A stretch of DNA of 36,469 bases, taken from Clostridia bacterium. Lineage in GTDB: Bacteria > Bacillota > Clostridia > Oscillospirales > Acutalibacteraceae. The notes under the pieces were generated by a model that made no database searches, had not been told where the DNA came from, and saw nothing but the letters and a program-made list of their open reading frames with translations. The stretch lies in assembly GCA_017434895.1 (NCBI GenBank), contig JAFSGB010000002.1, positions 1-36,469 on the forward strand, given 5' to 3'. The translations under genes and the position numbers were made by a program. Numbering within the stretch: the stretch's first letter is position 1; each line of letters opens with the position of its first letter. Positions 24,214-31,235 of this stretch are shown one piece after another.

Positions 24214-26415
24214 ATGAAAACTGAAATTTATAACATAACAGGTATGGCCTGTGCTGCGTGCTCGGCATCGGTAACAAGGATCGTTTCTCGGCTTGAGGGT
24301 GTTGTGCAGTGCGATGTTAATTTGCTTACCGGAAAAATGACCGTTACCTTTGACGAGGCAAGGGTCGGCGAGAGTGATTTTATCCGTGTTGTTGAAAAGG
24401 CGGGCTTTGGAATTAACAAGGAAAAAACCGAACACAAGGAAAAAAAGGAAAAGAAAACACTGTTTTACCCCATAGTGATTTCGGCAATTTTCACTGCGGT
24501 TTTGCTTTTAATTTCCATGGGCACAATGCTTTTTAAGGGAATTAGACTGCCAAATATAATTGATCCCGGTATTAACCCTTATAATTTCGCTTTAACACAG
24601 TTACTTTTGTGTGTTCCTGCACTTTATTTCGGTAGAAAATTCTTTATTAAAGGTCTGCCCTTGCTATTTAAAGGACATCCGAATATGGATTCCTTAGTGG
24701 CGGTAGGCGCGTTGGCTTCGCTTATTTACAGTATTGTTATGACCTACACAATTCCTGCCAACCCACACGCTGTTCACAACCTTTATTTTGAAAGTGTGGC
24801 AGTGGTTATAACCCTTGTAATGCTGGGGAAATTTATGGAGTCTAAAAGCCGAGATAAAACCATGGACGCCATTAAGGGTTTAATGGAGCTCACTCCCGAA
24901 ACCGCCATTGTAAGGCGTGACGGCAATGATATAACACTGCTAACCGAAAAGGTACTCGTAGGAGATATTTTGGTGATAAAGTCGGGAAGCAAAATTCCGT
25001 TGGACGGGGTTATTGTAAGCGGTGAAACATTAGTGGATGAATCAATGCTCACAGGAGAAAGCTTGCCCGTTGAAAGAAAAGAAGGGGATACAGTCACCGG
25101 CGGAAGTCTTAACTTGACGGGACTTATTTTGGTTAAGGTAACCCACCGATGGGAGAACACCACTTTAGCTAAAATTATTAAATTTGTAGAGGAAGCGGGC
25201 AGTAAAAAAGCACCGATTTCCGGTACTGCTGATAAGGTGGCGGGAGTATTTGTTCCCGTAGTTATAGCTATAGCTTTGCTTTCGGCTATAATTTGGCTTA
25301 TATTAGGAAAGGAAATTTCCTTTGTTTTAAAGATTTTCACCAGTGTTTTGGTGGTGGCATGTCCTTGCGCCTTGGGTCTTGCTACACCTACTGCAATAAT
25401 GGTTGGAACTGGACTGGGCGCTACCAACGGAATTTTAATTCGCAACGGTGAGGTGCTTGAGACCACCCAAAATATAAACGTGGCAATTTTTGATAAAACG
25501 GGAACACTTACCTTAGGCACTCCTATTGTTACAGATATTATAACCGGTGACCGTCAAAGACTTCTTATTGCTGCAAATTACGGTGAGCAGTCAAGTGTTC
25601 ACCCAATTGCAAAGGCGATTTTACAGTTTAATAAGGAAAACAATATTTTCACCGAGGCTGCTACTCTTTCTAACAGTATTGCGGGCAAGGGTGTAAGCTG
25701 TGTGGCAAACGGTAAAATAATTCTTGTCGGCAGTAAAGAGCTTTTGGAGGAAAATGGCATTAGTGTTAATGAAGTAAAGGCAGAGGAACTGTCAATTCAG
25801 GGAAAGTCGTTGGTTTTTGTAGCAGAGGACGGGGAATATCTGGGACTTATTGCCGTTGCCGATAGCTTAAAGCCAACCTCTAAGGATGCTATTAAAAGAC
25901 TTAATGCTATGGGAATTAAAACAGTTTTACTGTCCGGCGACAACAAGCTTTGTGCAGAGTATATCGGCAAGGAACTTGGTATGGATGAGATTTATTCCGA
26001 TGTGCTCCCCACCCAAAAGGCACAAATTGTGGAAAAAATCACCCAAAAATACGGATCTACCCTTATGGTGGGTGACGGCATAAATGATGCACCTGCACTA
26101 ACCACTGCCGATGTGGGCTGTGCCATAGGAAACGGCAGCGATATAGCCATCGAAGCTGCAGATATAGTGTTAATGAAAAACGACCCGACAGATGTCGCGG
26201 CGGCAATTAATCTGAGCCGACTGACTATTAAAAATATTAAGCAAAACCTTTTTTGGGCTTTTTGCTACAATACCGTTTGCATACCTATTGCTGCCGGCGT
26301 TCTTTATTCCGTAACGGGAATTTTACTTTCTCCCATGCTTGCCGGTCTTGCGATGTCATTAAGCTCGGTTTTCGTTGTTACTAACGCTTTAAGACTCAAA
26401 TCTAAAAAATTGTAG
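24214..26415 (+). CDS. copA: Copper-translocating P1B-type ATPase
   Basis: The 733-residue membrane ATPase is expected to export Cu(I). It has one N-terminal metal-binding HMA domain (residues 1-68) with GMACAACSASV, about eight membrane helices, the CPC metal-transport motif at 383-385 (VACPCALGLATPTAIM), the phosphorylation site D427 in DKTGTLT, an HP motif in SSVHPIAKAI, and the hinge GDGINDAPALTTADVG. GAGG precedes the ATG. It is a single gene between a minus-strand spoIIGA and a shared terminator; no copZ or csoR is adjacent. Copper specificity is inferred from CPC plus the HMA sequence. Confidence 0.94.
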   Translation: MKTEIYNITGMACAACSASVTRIVSRLEGVVQCDVNLLTGKMTVTFDEARVGESDFIRVVEKAGFGINKEKTEHKEKKEKKTLFYPIVISAIFTAVLLLISMGTMLFKGIRLPNIIDPGINPYNFALTQLLLCVPALYFGRKFFIKGLPLLFKGHPNMDSLVAVGALASLIYSIVMTYTIPANPHAVHNLYFESVAVVITLVMLGKFMESKSRDKTMDAIKGLMELTPETAIVRRDGNDITLLTEKVLVGDILVIKSGSKIPLDGVIVSGETLVDESMLTGESLPVERKEGDTVTGGSLNLTGLILVKVTHRWENTTLAKIIKFVEEAGSKKAPISGTADKVAGVFVPVVIAIALLSAIIWLILGKEISFVLKIFTSVLVVACPCALGLATPTAIMVGTGLGATNGILIRNGEVLETTQNINVAIFDKTGTLTLGTPIVTDIITGDRQRLLIAANYGEQSSVHPIAKAILQFNKENNIFTEAATLSNSIAGKGVSCVANGKIILVGSKELLEENGISVNEVKAEELSIQGKSLVFVAEDGEYLGLIAVADSLKPTSKDAIKRLNAMGIKTVLLSGDNKLCAEYIGKELGMDEIYSDVLPTQKAQIVEKITQKYGSTLMVGDGINDAPALTTADVGCAIGNGSDIAIEAADIVLMKNDPTDVAAAINLSRLTIKNIKQNLFWAFCYNTVCIPIAAGVLYSVTGILLSPMLAGLAMSLSSVFVVTNALRLKSKKL

Positions 26416-26420
26416 GCAAC

Positions 26421-26450
26421 AAAAAACCTCGATAATCATCGAGGTTTTTT
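26421..26450. terminator. Shared bidirectional terminator of copA and the polysaccharide-kinase operon
   Basis: A 13-bp perfect stem (AAAAAACCTCGAT / ATCGAGGTTTTTT) with a 4-base loop lies between the convergent copA and tyrosine-kinase genes, with A and T runs that serve both strands. Confidence 0.9.
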
Positions 26451-26455
26451 AATAC

Positions 26456-27949
26456 TTATTTTTTCGGGTCTACCGAATCAATGCCGTATCCGTATTTAGA
26501 GTAATAATTGTGATTGTAACGGTAGCGATAACTATATTTTTTATAAGGACTGTAATATAATTTACCTGCATAATTCCCACCGGCACCGTTTCCGTTAATT
26601 ACAAAACCAATAAGACGGGCACGGCTGTAAAAAATATACTGTAAAGCCTTTTTAATACTACCGATAGATGTATCATCAATTTTAACTGTGAATATAATAT
26701 TGTCACATAAGTGAGTAACAAGACCTAAATCGGAAAACATTCCGCAAGGGGGAGTATCCACAATAATATAATCGTATTTTTCTCTTGCAGCTTCAAAAAC
26801 TTCGGCAATTTTAGGATTATTATACTTGCAGTTTTCTGAACCGCAAAAGAGAATGTCGAAATTTTTTGAAACGTTGCAAATAGCGGTATCAAAATCGGAT
26901 TTGCCCATAACGATGTCGGTGATACCTATGCATTTAGAGGGGTCCTTTAAAAGAAGGTTTTGAAGATCTCGGTGAAAGAAGTCCATATCAATTAAAAGTG
27001 TACGTTCATCACCGTTTGCAAATACCTGTGCTAGGTTGTAAGAAACTGTGGTTTTACCTTCACCAAAGGTAGTACTGGTTATGGCAATAACCTTTTCATT
27101 GGAACGAAGCAAGGTCTTAACACGCTTTTTAAGAACTCGTATTGACTCGGAAAAACCGGGGTTCTTTGAACTAATCTTAATGAGAGTTGGCTGATTATTA
27201 CTGGTACGTTTTCTGCTAACATGAGGAATTTCACAAATGTAATTGCTGTTAAGCTTAGTGGTAACATCGGTTTTATCCTTAACGGTCTCTCTATAAAGGG
27301 CCATAATAAAGAATATAATCATACTTAAAACTAAGCCTATAAATGCACCTAAAGCAGTGTGAACGAAATGGTTTCGTGGATTAGCGGGTGATTCCGGCTT
27401 GCCGCTGGAATGAATTACATTAATGCGAATATCTCCAATAATATGTTCGGCGATTCGGGGATAGCATTTAATAAAGGAATTCATAATATCATAGGCATCC
27501 TGTGCAGAACCACTTTCGACCGTAACCTTAAAGATATTAGAACCTAAAACGGGGTCGGGAACGATTTTTCCATTCATAGGCCTTCCCAAATCATAATTTA
27601 TACTGTTTCTCAGTATATTTGAATTTGTGATGTGGGGAAAGGTTTCGTTCATCTGCTGAGCAAAGAAAAACACATAATTAAATTCATAAACTGAAACACC
27701 GCTTTTGGAATCACTCAAAATTAATGGTGTGATAGAAAAGGTAACGTTCGCTTTGTAAATCGGTTTGTAAACCGATACAGAAACACCTAAAGCGGCAATG
27801 GCGAAAACAACTATTATCATTATTACCTTTGCAAGGTTTCTTTTTATGAGCTTCAGCATATCGGCAAAGTTTGAAACCAAATCAATTGATCCGATGGAGG
27901 AGTATTCCTCGTCTAAAGCAGTTATATTATTATTTTCGGTATGGGTCAC
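26456..27949 (-). CDS. Fused Wzz-type chain-length/BY-kinase protein with tyrosine-rich tail
   Basis: The 497-residue protein has a Wzz domain with TM1 (about 40-60) and TM2 (about 196-218, preceded by the proline-rich PESPANP). A cytoplasmic bacterial tyrosine kinase follows: Walker A TSTTFGEGKTT at 291-301, Walker A' LLIDMDF at about 318-324 and Walker B YIIVDTPP. The last ~40 residues contain 12 tyrosines (YY, YKKYSYRYRY, YYSKYGYGY-like), the autophosphorylation cluster. It controls polysaccharide polymerisation or export in the family. In Bacillota the two domains are often split, so the one-chain form is noteworthy. GTG start with GAGGAG upstream; it follows a second paralogous kinase by 12 bases. 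Confidence 0.88.
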   Translation of the reverse strand: MTHTENNNITALDEEYSSIGSIDLVSNFADMLKLIKRNLAKVIMIIVVFAIAALGVSVSVYKPIYKANVTFSITPLILSDSKSGVSVYEFNYVFFFAQQMNETFPHITNSNILRNSINYDLGRPMNGKIVPDPVLGSNIFKVTVESGSAQDAYDIMNSFIKCYPRIAEHIIGDIRINVIHSSGKPESPANPRNHFVHTALGAFIGLVLSMIIFFIMALYRETVKDKTDVTTKLNSNYICEIPHVSRKRTSNNQPTLIKISSKNPGFSESIRVLKKRVKTLLRSNEKVIAITSTTFGEGKTTVSYNLAQVFANGDERTLLIDMDFFHRDLQNLLLKDPSKCIGITDIVMGKSDFDTAICNVSKNFDILFCGSENCKYNNPKIAEVFEAAREKYDYIIVDTPPCGMFSDLGLVTHLCDNIIFTVKIDDTSIGSIKKALQYIFYSRARLIGFVINGNGAGGNYAGKLYYSPYKKYSYRYRYNHNYYSKYGYGIDSVDPKK

Positions 27950-27961
27950 TTAAATTTCTCC

Positions 27962-29326
27962 TCAAATATAGTAGTCTTTAGAAGTTTCGGAATTATATGT
28001 GTCTTTAAAGCTAGAAACATTATTGAAAACACAACCTAAAAGTTTTGATTGATTGATATTTGAAATGTAATCGTTTATAGGTTCGACTGTTACAAAATCC
28101 TGTCTTACAACCAAAAGCATAGAATCGGTTTTTTCTGAAATAATTTCAGAGTCAATGGCAACTCCTCCGGGCGGAGTATCGATAATTACATAATCGAAAT
28201 CGTTATGTAGCCTTGAAATTAATTCGTCGAAGTTTTTATTATTGATGATTTCTGAGGAATTGCGATATTGCTTTTGCCCGCCTATAATATAAAGGTTAGT
28301 TCGTTTATCAAAGCGGATAATTGACTCATAATCGGTGTTGCCTCTGATGTAATCAACAAGCTCATTATTTTCGCCTACCGGACAGTCCTTGAAAAACTTA
28401 TAAACACTTGGAAGCTTGAAGTCGCAATCAACAATAACAACCTTCTTACCAATTTCAGCTAGTGCCAAGCCTAAATTAACGCTGACCGTGGTTTTACCTT
28501 CGTTTTCGGCAATACTTGTAACCATGGTGGATTTAATTCCTTTGGTACGCTGGATGCTTAAAAGCTTAATTGCCATTTCTCTGAAGCTGTTACTGAATTT
28601 ATAGTTTACAAGAGGGTTGGTCATCATAAGACCTATGATTTCTTTTTTGATTTTTCTGTTTTTCTTGTTTATGTGGTTTATACTACCAAAAAGCTTTAAA
28701 TCAAGTAAGGCTTCAACATCGCTTATGTTTTTAACCGTATCGCGGAAATATGAGATAACAAGAATTATAAAAATGCAAAGCACAGTGCAAAGGAAGGCTA
28801 CAACAAGCGAGTCCTTAGTTTGAGCAGAGGTGTTTGATTTGGTCGCCATACTAGGCGGAGTCATAACACTAATTATAATGTTACTGAAAGCGTTGTCGGT
28901 AAGTACTGTGTAGTTTTCGTAAACTGCCTTAAGTGTCATATAAGCCTTTTCGGGGGAAATATCTGTAACCGAAATGTCAATTAAATTTGTTTCAGGCTTT
29001 TGCACGGCGGTAAGGGTGCCGGTGATTTTTGAATCAATTTTTTCCTCAACCACGTCTACCAATGCCGAGCTTCCGAGCACATTTTGAAAAGCAGTTGCAA
29101 TTTCAATGGTTCTGGTAAGTGAAGTCACGGTAGCGTTATCGGTATAACCGCTTAAATTAACTGCAATGGTGGCAGTGCTTGTGTACTTTTCTACAACAAA
29201 TGCAGAATTGTAAACCTGACATCCGCTAAAGCCAATAATTGCTGCCAAGAGGATAACCCACCAGTTGTATAAAAGGTCGGTAAGCAGCGTAAAGAGGTTA
29301 ATGTATTTTGTGTTAAATTCTCGCAT
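27962..29326 (-). CDS. Second fused Wzz/BY-kinase-like protein
   Basis: The 454-residue protein has TM1 (about 18-38), an extracytoplasmic Wzz-like part, TM2 (about 170-193), then a kinase domain with Walker A TSIAENEGKTTVS, Walker A' VVIVDCDFKLPS and Walker B YVIIDTPPGG. The C terminus is short and has only three tyrosines (DTYNSETSKDYYI), unlike the Tyr-rich tail of its downstream partner. It may therefore be the less phosphorylated or a regulatory partner. GGAG precedes the ATG, 2 bases after the upstream stop. Confidence 0.85.
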   Translation of the reverse strand: MREFNTKYINLFTLLTDLLYNWWVILLAAIIGFSGCQVYNSAFVVEKYTSTATIAVNLSGYTDNATVTSLTRTIEIATAFQNVLGSSALVDVVEEKIDSKITGTLTAVQKPETNLIDISVTDISPEKAYMTLKAVYENYTVLTDNAFSNIIISVMTPPSMATKSNTSAQTKDSLVVAFLCTVLCIFIILVISYFRDTVKNISDVEALLDLKLFGSINHINKKNRKIKKEIIGLMMTNPLVNYKFSNSFREMAIKLLSIQRTKGIKSTMVTSIAENEGKTTVSVNLGLALAEIGKKVVIVDCDFKLPSVYKFFKDCPVGENNELVDYIRGNTDYESIIRFDKRTNLYIIGGQKQYRNSSEIINNKNFDELISRLHNDFDYVIIDTPPGGVAIDSEIISEKTDSMLLVVRQDFVTVEPINDYISNINQSKLLGCVFNNVSSFKDTYNSETSKDYYI

Positions 29327-29328
29327 TA

Positions 29329-30150
29329 TTACTCTCCTCTTACTATCACAATGAGTCTGGTTTTTGTTACGGTATCGTTACCCGATTTAATTGAATAATA
29401 AATGTTGTAAACTCCTTCCTCGGGTTTAAACTCTGTTGAATCAATGCTTACGTGGTATGTGTTATAACCCAATTGGTTATAGTTAATCACGCTTGTTATA
29501 TAACTGCTAAAGTCGGGTGTTTCACCCTTGTCTATATATATTAAATACTTTGAAAGCTTAATCTGTGCAGCAGAGTAATCCTCGTCGGTTACAATAGCCT
29601 TTACGGTAATGTCACAGGTGTCGCTAAAGGAGTTGGTCACCTTGAAGTTGATGTCGTATTGACCGGCTATAAGGTTATTGAAACTGGGGGAAATAATTTT
29701 AATTCTGTTGCTAATGTCACCGTCAAATTTATCAATTACCGTAACAGAGTTTTTAAAGTCAAGAGAATATTTAACAGGAATAATAAGATCATTGTGAAGC
29801 TCAATTTCCGGAGAATGATAATCCTCAAATTTTATATTTTTAGAAAGCTTCGAGGTATTATTGTCACTGTCACAAACCGAGAAAATAACGTTGGAAACAC
29901 CCTTTTCTAGGAAATACATCTGTCTTTCAACTACAATGCGGTCGGTAAGGTCACCGTCCTCCTCATCGGAAGCAGTTATGTATTTAAGTAAATCTTCATC
30001 GGTTGCATTTGAAGGCACAGTAATGACATCCTCTACTTTGCAGGTTAAAACCGGAGCGTTTTGCTTGAACATATCCAAAACGGTGAACAATACCATTAAA
30101 GAAACAAATATTGCCGCTAAAACGGATACGAAAACTCTCAAAAATTGCAT
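29329..30150 (-). CDS. Membrane-anchored extracellular protein with Ig-like (DUF5011-type) repeats
   Basis: The 273-residue protein has one N-terminal signal anchor (residues 4-26, QFLRVFVSVLAAIFVSLMVLF) and the rest outside the cell. It has about three beta-sandwich-like repeats; the first two contain SDEEDGDLTDRIVV and DKFDGDISNRIKI, typical of DUF5011/cadherin-like bacterial Ig modules. ATG 30150 is chosen because GGAGG lies 8 bases upstream; an in-frame start at 30189 would translate through that ribosome site. It is first in an operon with the two kinases, so it may be a surface partner of the polysaccharide machinery; this is inference. Confidence 0.75.
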   Translation of the reverse strand: MQFLRVFVSVLAAIFVSLMVLFTVLDMFKQNAPVLTCKVEDVITVPSNATDEDLLKYITASDEEDGDLTDRIVVERQMYFLEKGVSNVIFSVCDSDNNTSKLSKNIKFEDYHSPEIELHNDLIIPVKYSLDFKNSVTVIDKFDGDISNRIKIISPSFNNLIAGQYDINFKVTNSFSDTCDITVKAIVTDEDYSAAQIKLSKYLIYIDKGETPDFSSYITSVINYNQLGYNTYHVSIDSTEFKPEEGVYNIYYSIKSGNDTVTKTRLIVIVRGE

Positions 30151-30189
30151 AGAAAGGTTCCTCCATATGGGTTTTACATACTCTAGCAC

Positions 30190-30218
30190 ATTATATCATA
30201 TGAATTCTTGTTTTGCAA
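30190..30218 (-). promoter_or_regulatory. Promoter of the Ig-like/tyrosine-kinase operon
   Basis: On the minus strand TTGCAA (30218-30213), 17-base spacer with an extended TG, TATAAT (30195-30190). The predicted start is about 35 bases upstream of the first gene's start codon. Confidence 0.75.
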
Positions 30219-30259
30219 GAATAGAATAATAAAAAGATAGGCGTATTTAGATAGAAAAT

Positions 30260-30318
30260 AAACCTCCAAGCATAATGGCATTGGTTTGGCGACCGCATTA
30301 CCAAGGACTTGGAGGTTT
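30260..30318. repeat. 59-bp intergenic hairpin of unknown role
   Basis: AAACCTCCAAG (30260-30270) pairs perfectly with CTTGGAGGTTT (30308-30318). Inside, TTGGT (30281-30285) pairs with ACCAA (30300-30304), with an asymmetric 10/3-base internal loop. It lies upstream of the polysaccharide promoter and downstream of the kinase-gene terminator, so it belongs to neither transcript clearly. The 5' arm contains CCTCC, an anti-Shine-Dalgarno-like sequence, and the 3' arm GGAGG. Confidence 0.6.
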
Positions 30319-30391
30319 AATTATGAGATAAATCAATAAAATAAAAAGCATAGCCTATTTAAAATACTGAAGAAAAGAAGTATATGGTAAC

Positions 30392-30423
30392 ATAAAAGCA
30401 AACTACCGGCTAAGCCGGTAGTT
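30392..30423 (-). terminator. Terminator of the adhE-kinase operon
   Basis: A perfect 10-bp stem AACTACCGGC / GCCGGTAGTT with a 3-base loop. On the minus strand it is followed by TGCTTTTATG. It lies 49 bases after the kinase stop. Confidence 0.8.
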
Positions 30424-30471
30424 GTGATTATAACAGTTAATTAGATATTGGGAACAATATTGTTCTGCTGA

Positions 30472-31221
30472 TTATTCGTAATCTACAACGTCTACCCAAG
30501 AAAGTAGGAAATCTCTTTCCTTTTCGTTACCCTTAACAGACTGTGAAGCGGCAACAATAGGCATCCATTTTTGAACATATTGCTTTGCAGTGTTGCTTTT
30601 TTTGCAGAAAAGGTCAAGGTAGGTCTTTGCAGCTTCGGTGTCGCCGCCTAGGCAGAATAGAAGGTAGGTTCTTGCAGCGTCGGCAGAAGCATTGCCTTGG
30701 GTTGCATGTGACCAGTCAATAATGTAGGGGGTGCCATCATTAGTGATAATAATATTGGAGGGGTTAAAATCACCGTGGCAAACCTTTTTGTGCTTGGGCA
30801 TACCCTCAAGACGGGTATGAAGCTCGTAACGGGTGGTAGCGTCAAGCTCGGTTTGGCTGATTTTACCGTTCATTTTGTCCTTTAGCTTGTTAAGAAGAGG
30901 ACAGGTTTTAGAATGAACTGTAAGTTGAATATCTACCAAAAACTCAAGGTATTCTGCCTTTTTGTCCTCGTTTTCGTTCATAAGCTCAGCTAGTGTCTTG
31001 CCTTCAATAAACTCTGAAACAATAGACCATTTGTTGTCTATCATTGTAACCTCTAAAATTTTAGGAATATTAAGACCGGTTTCCTCGATTCGGGCTTGGT
31101 TTAAAGCCTCGTTTAAAACATCGGCCTTAGAATAGCCTTCATTAAAAACTTTAATACATTTGTCGCCGTCGCGGTAAATTGTTTTGGTGTTCCTAACTGC
31201 AATAATTTTATCAAGTTTCAT
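30472..31221 (-). CDS. APH-fold small-molecule kinase-like protein (TIGR02172-like)
   Basis: The 249-residue protein has an aminoglycoside phosphotransferase/choline-kinase fold: the CHGDFNPSNII catalytic loop (HGD at 149-151) and IIDW (169-170) as the metal-binding Asp. It resembles the sporadically distributed TIGR02172 family of gut and rumen anaerobes; an actual antibiotic-resistance role is not supported. The start is 14 bases after the adhE stop with GGGAGG between, so it is co-transcribed with adhE. Its substrate is unknown. Confidence 0.78.
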   Translation of the reverse strand: MKLDKIIAVRNTKTIYRDGDKCIKVFNEGYSKADVLNEALNQARIEETGLNIPKILEVTMIDNKWSIVSEFIEGKTLAELMNENEDKKAEYLEFLVDIQLTVHSKTCPLLNKLKDKMNGKISQTELDATTRYELHTRLEGMPKHKKVCHGDFNPSNIIITNDGTPYIIDWSHATQGNASADAARTYLLFCLGGDTEAAKTYLDLFCKKSNTAKQYVQKWMPIVAASQSVKGNEKERDFLLSWVDVVDYE

Positions 31222-31235
31222 CTTCTAATCCTCCC

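Noticed and set aside
24783-25520. Minus-strand open frame of 245 codons inside copA
   Set aside because: A Ser/Thr/Pro-rich antisense shadow of the copA reading frame.
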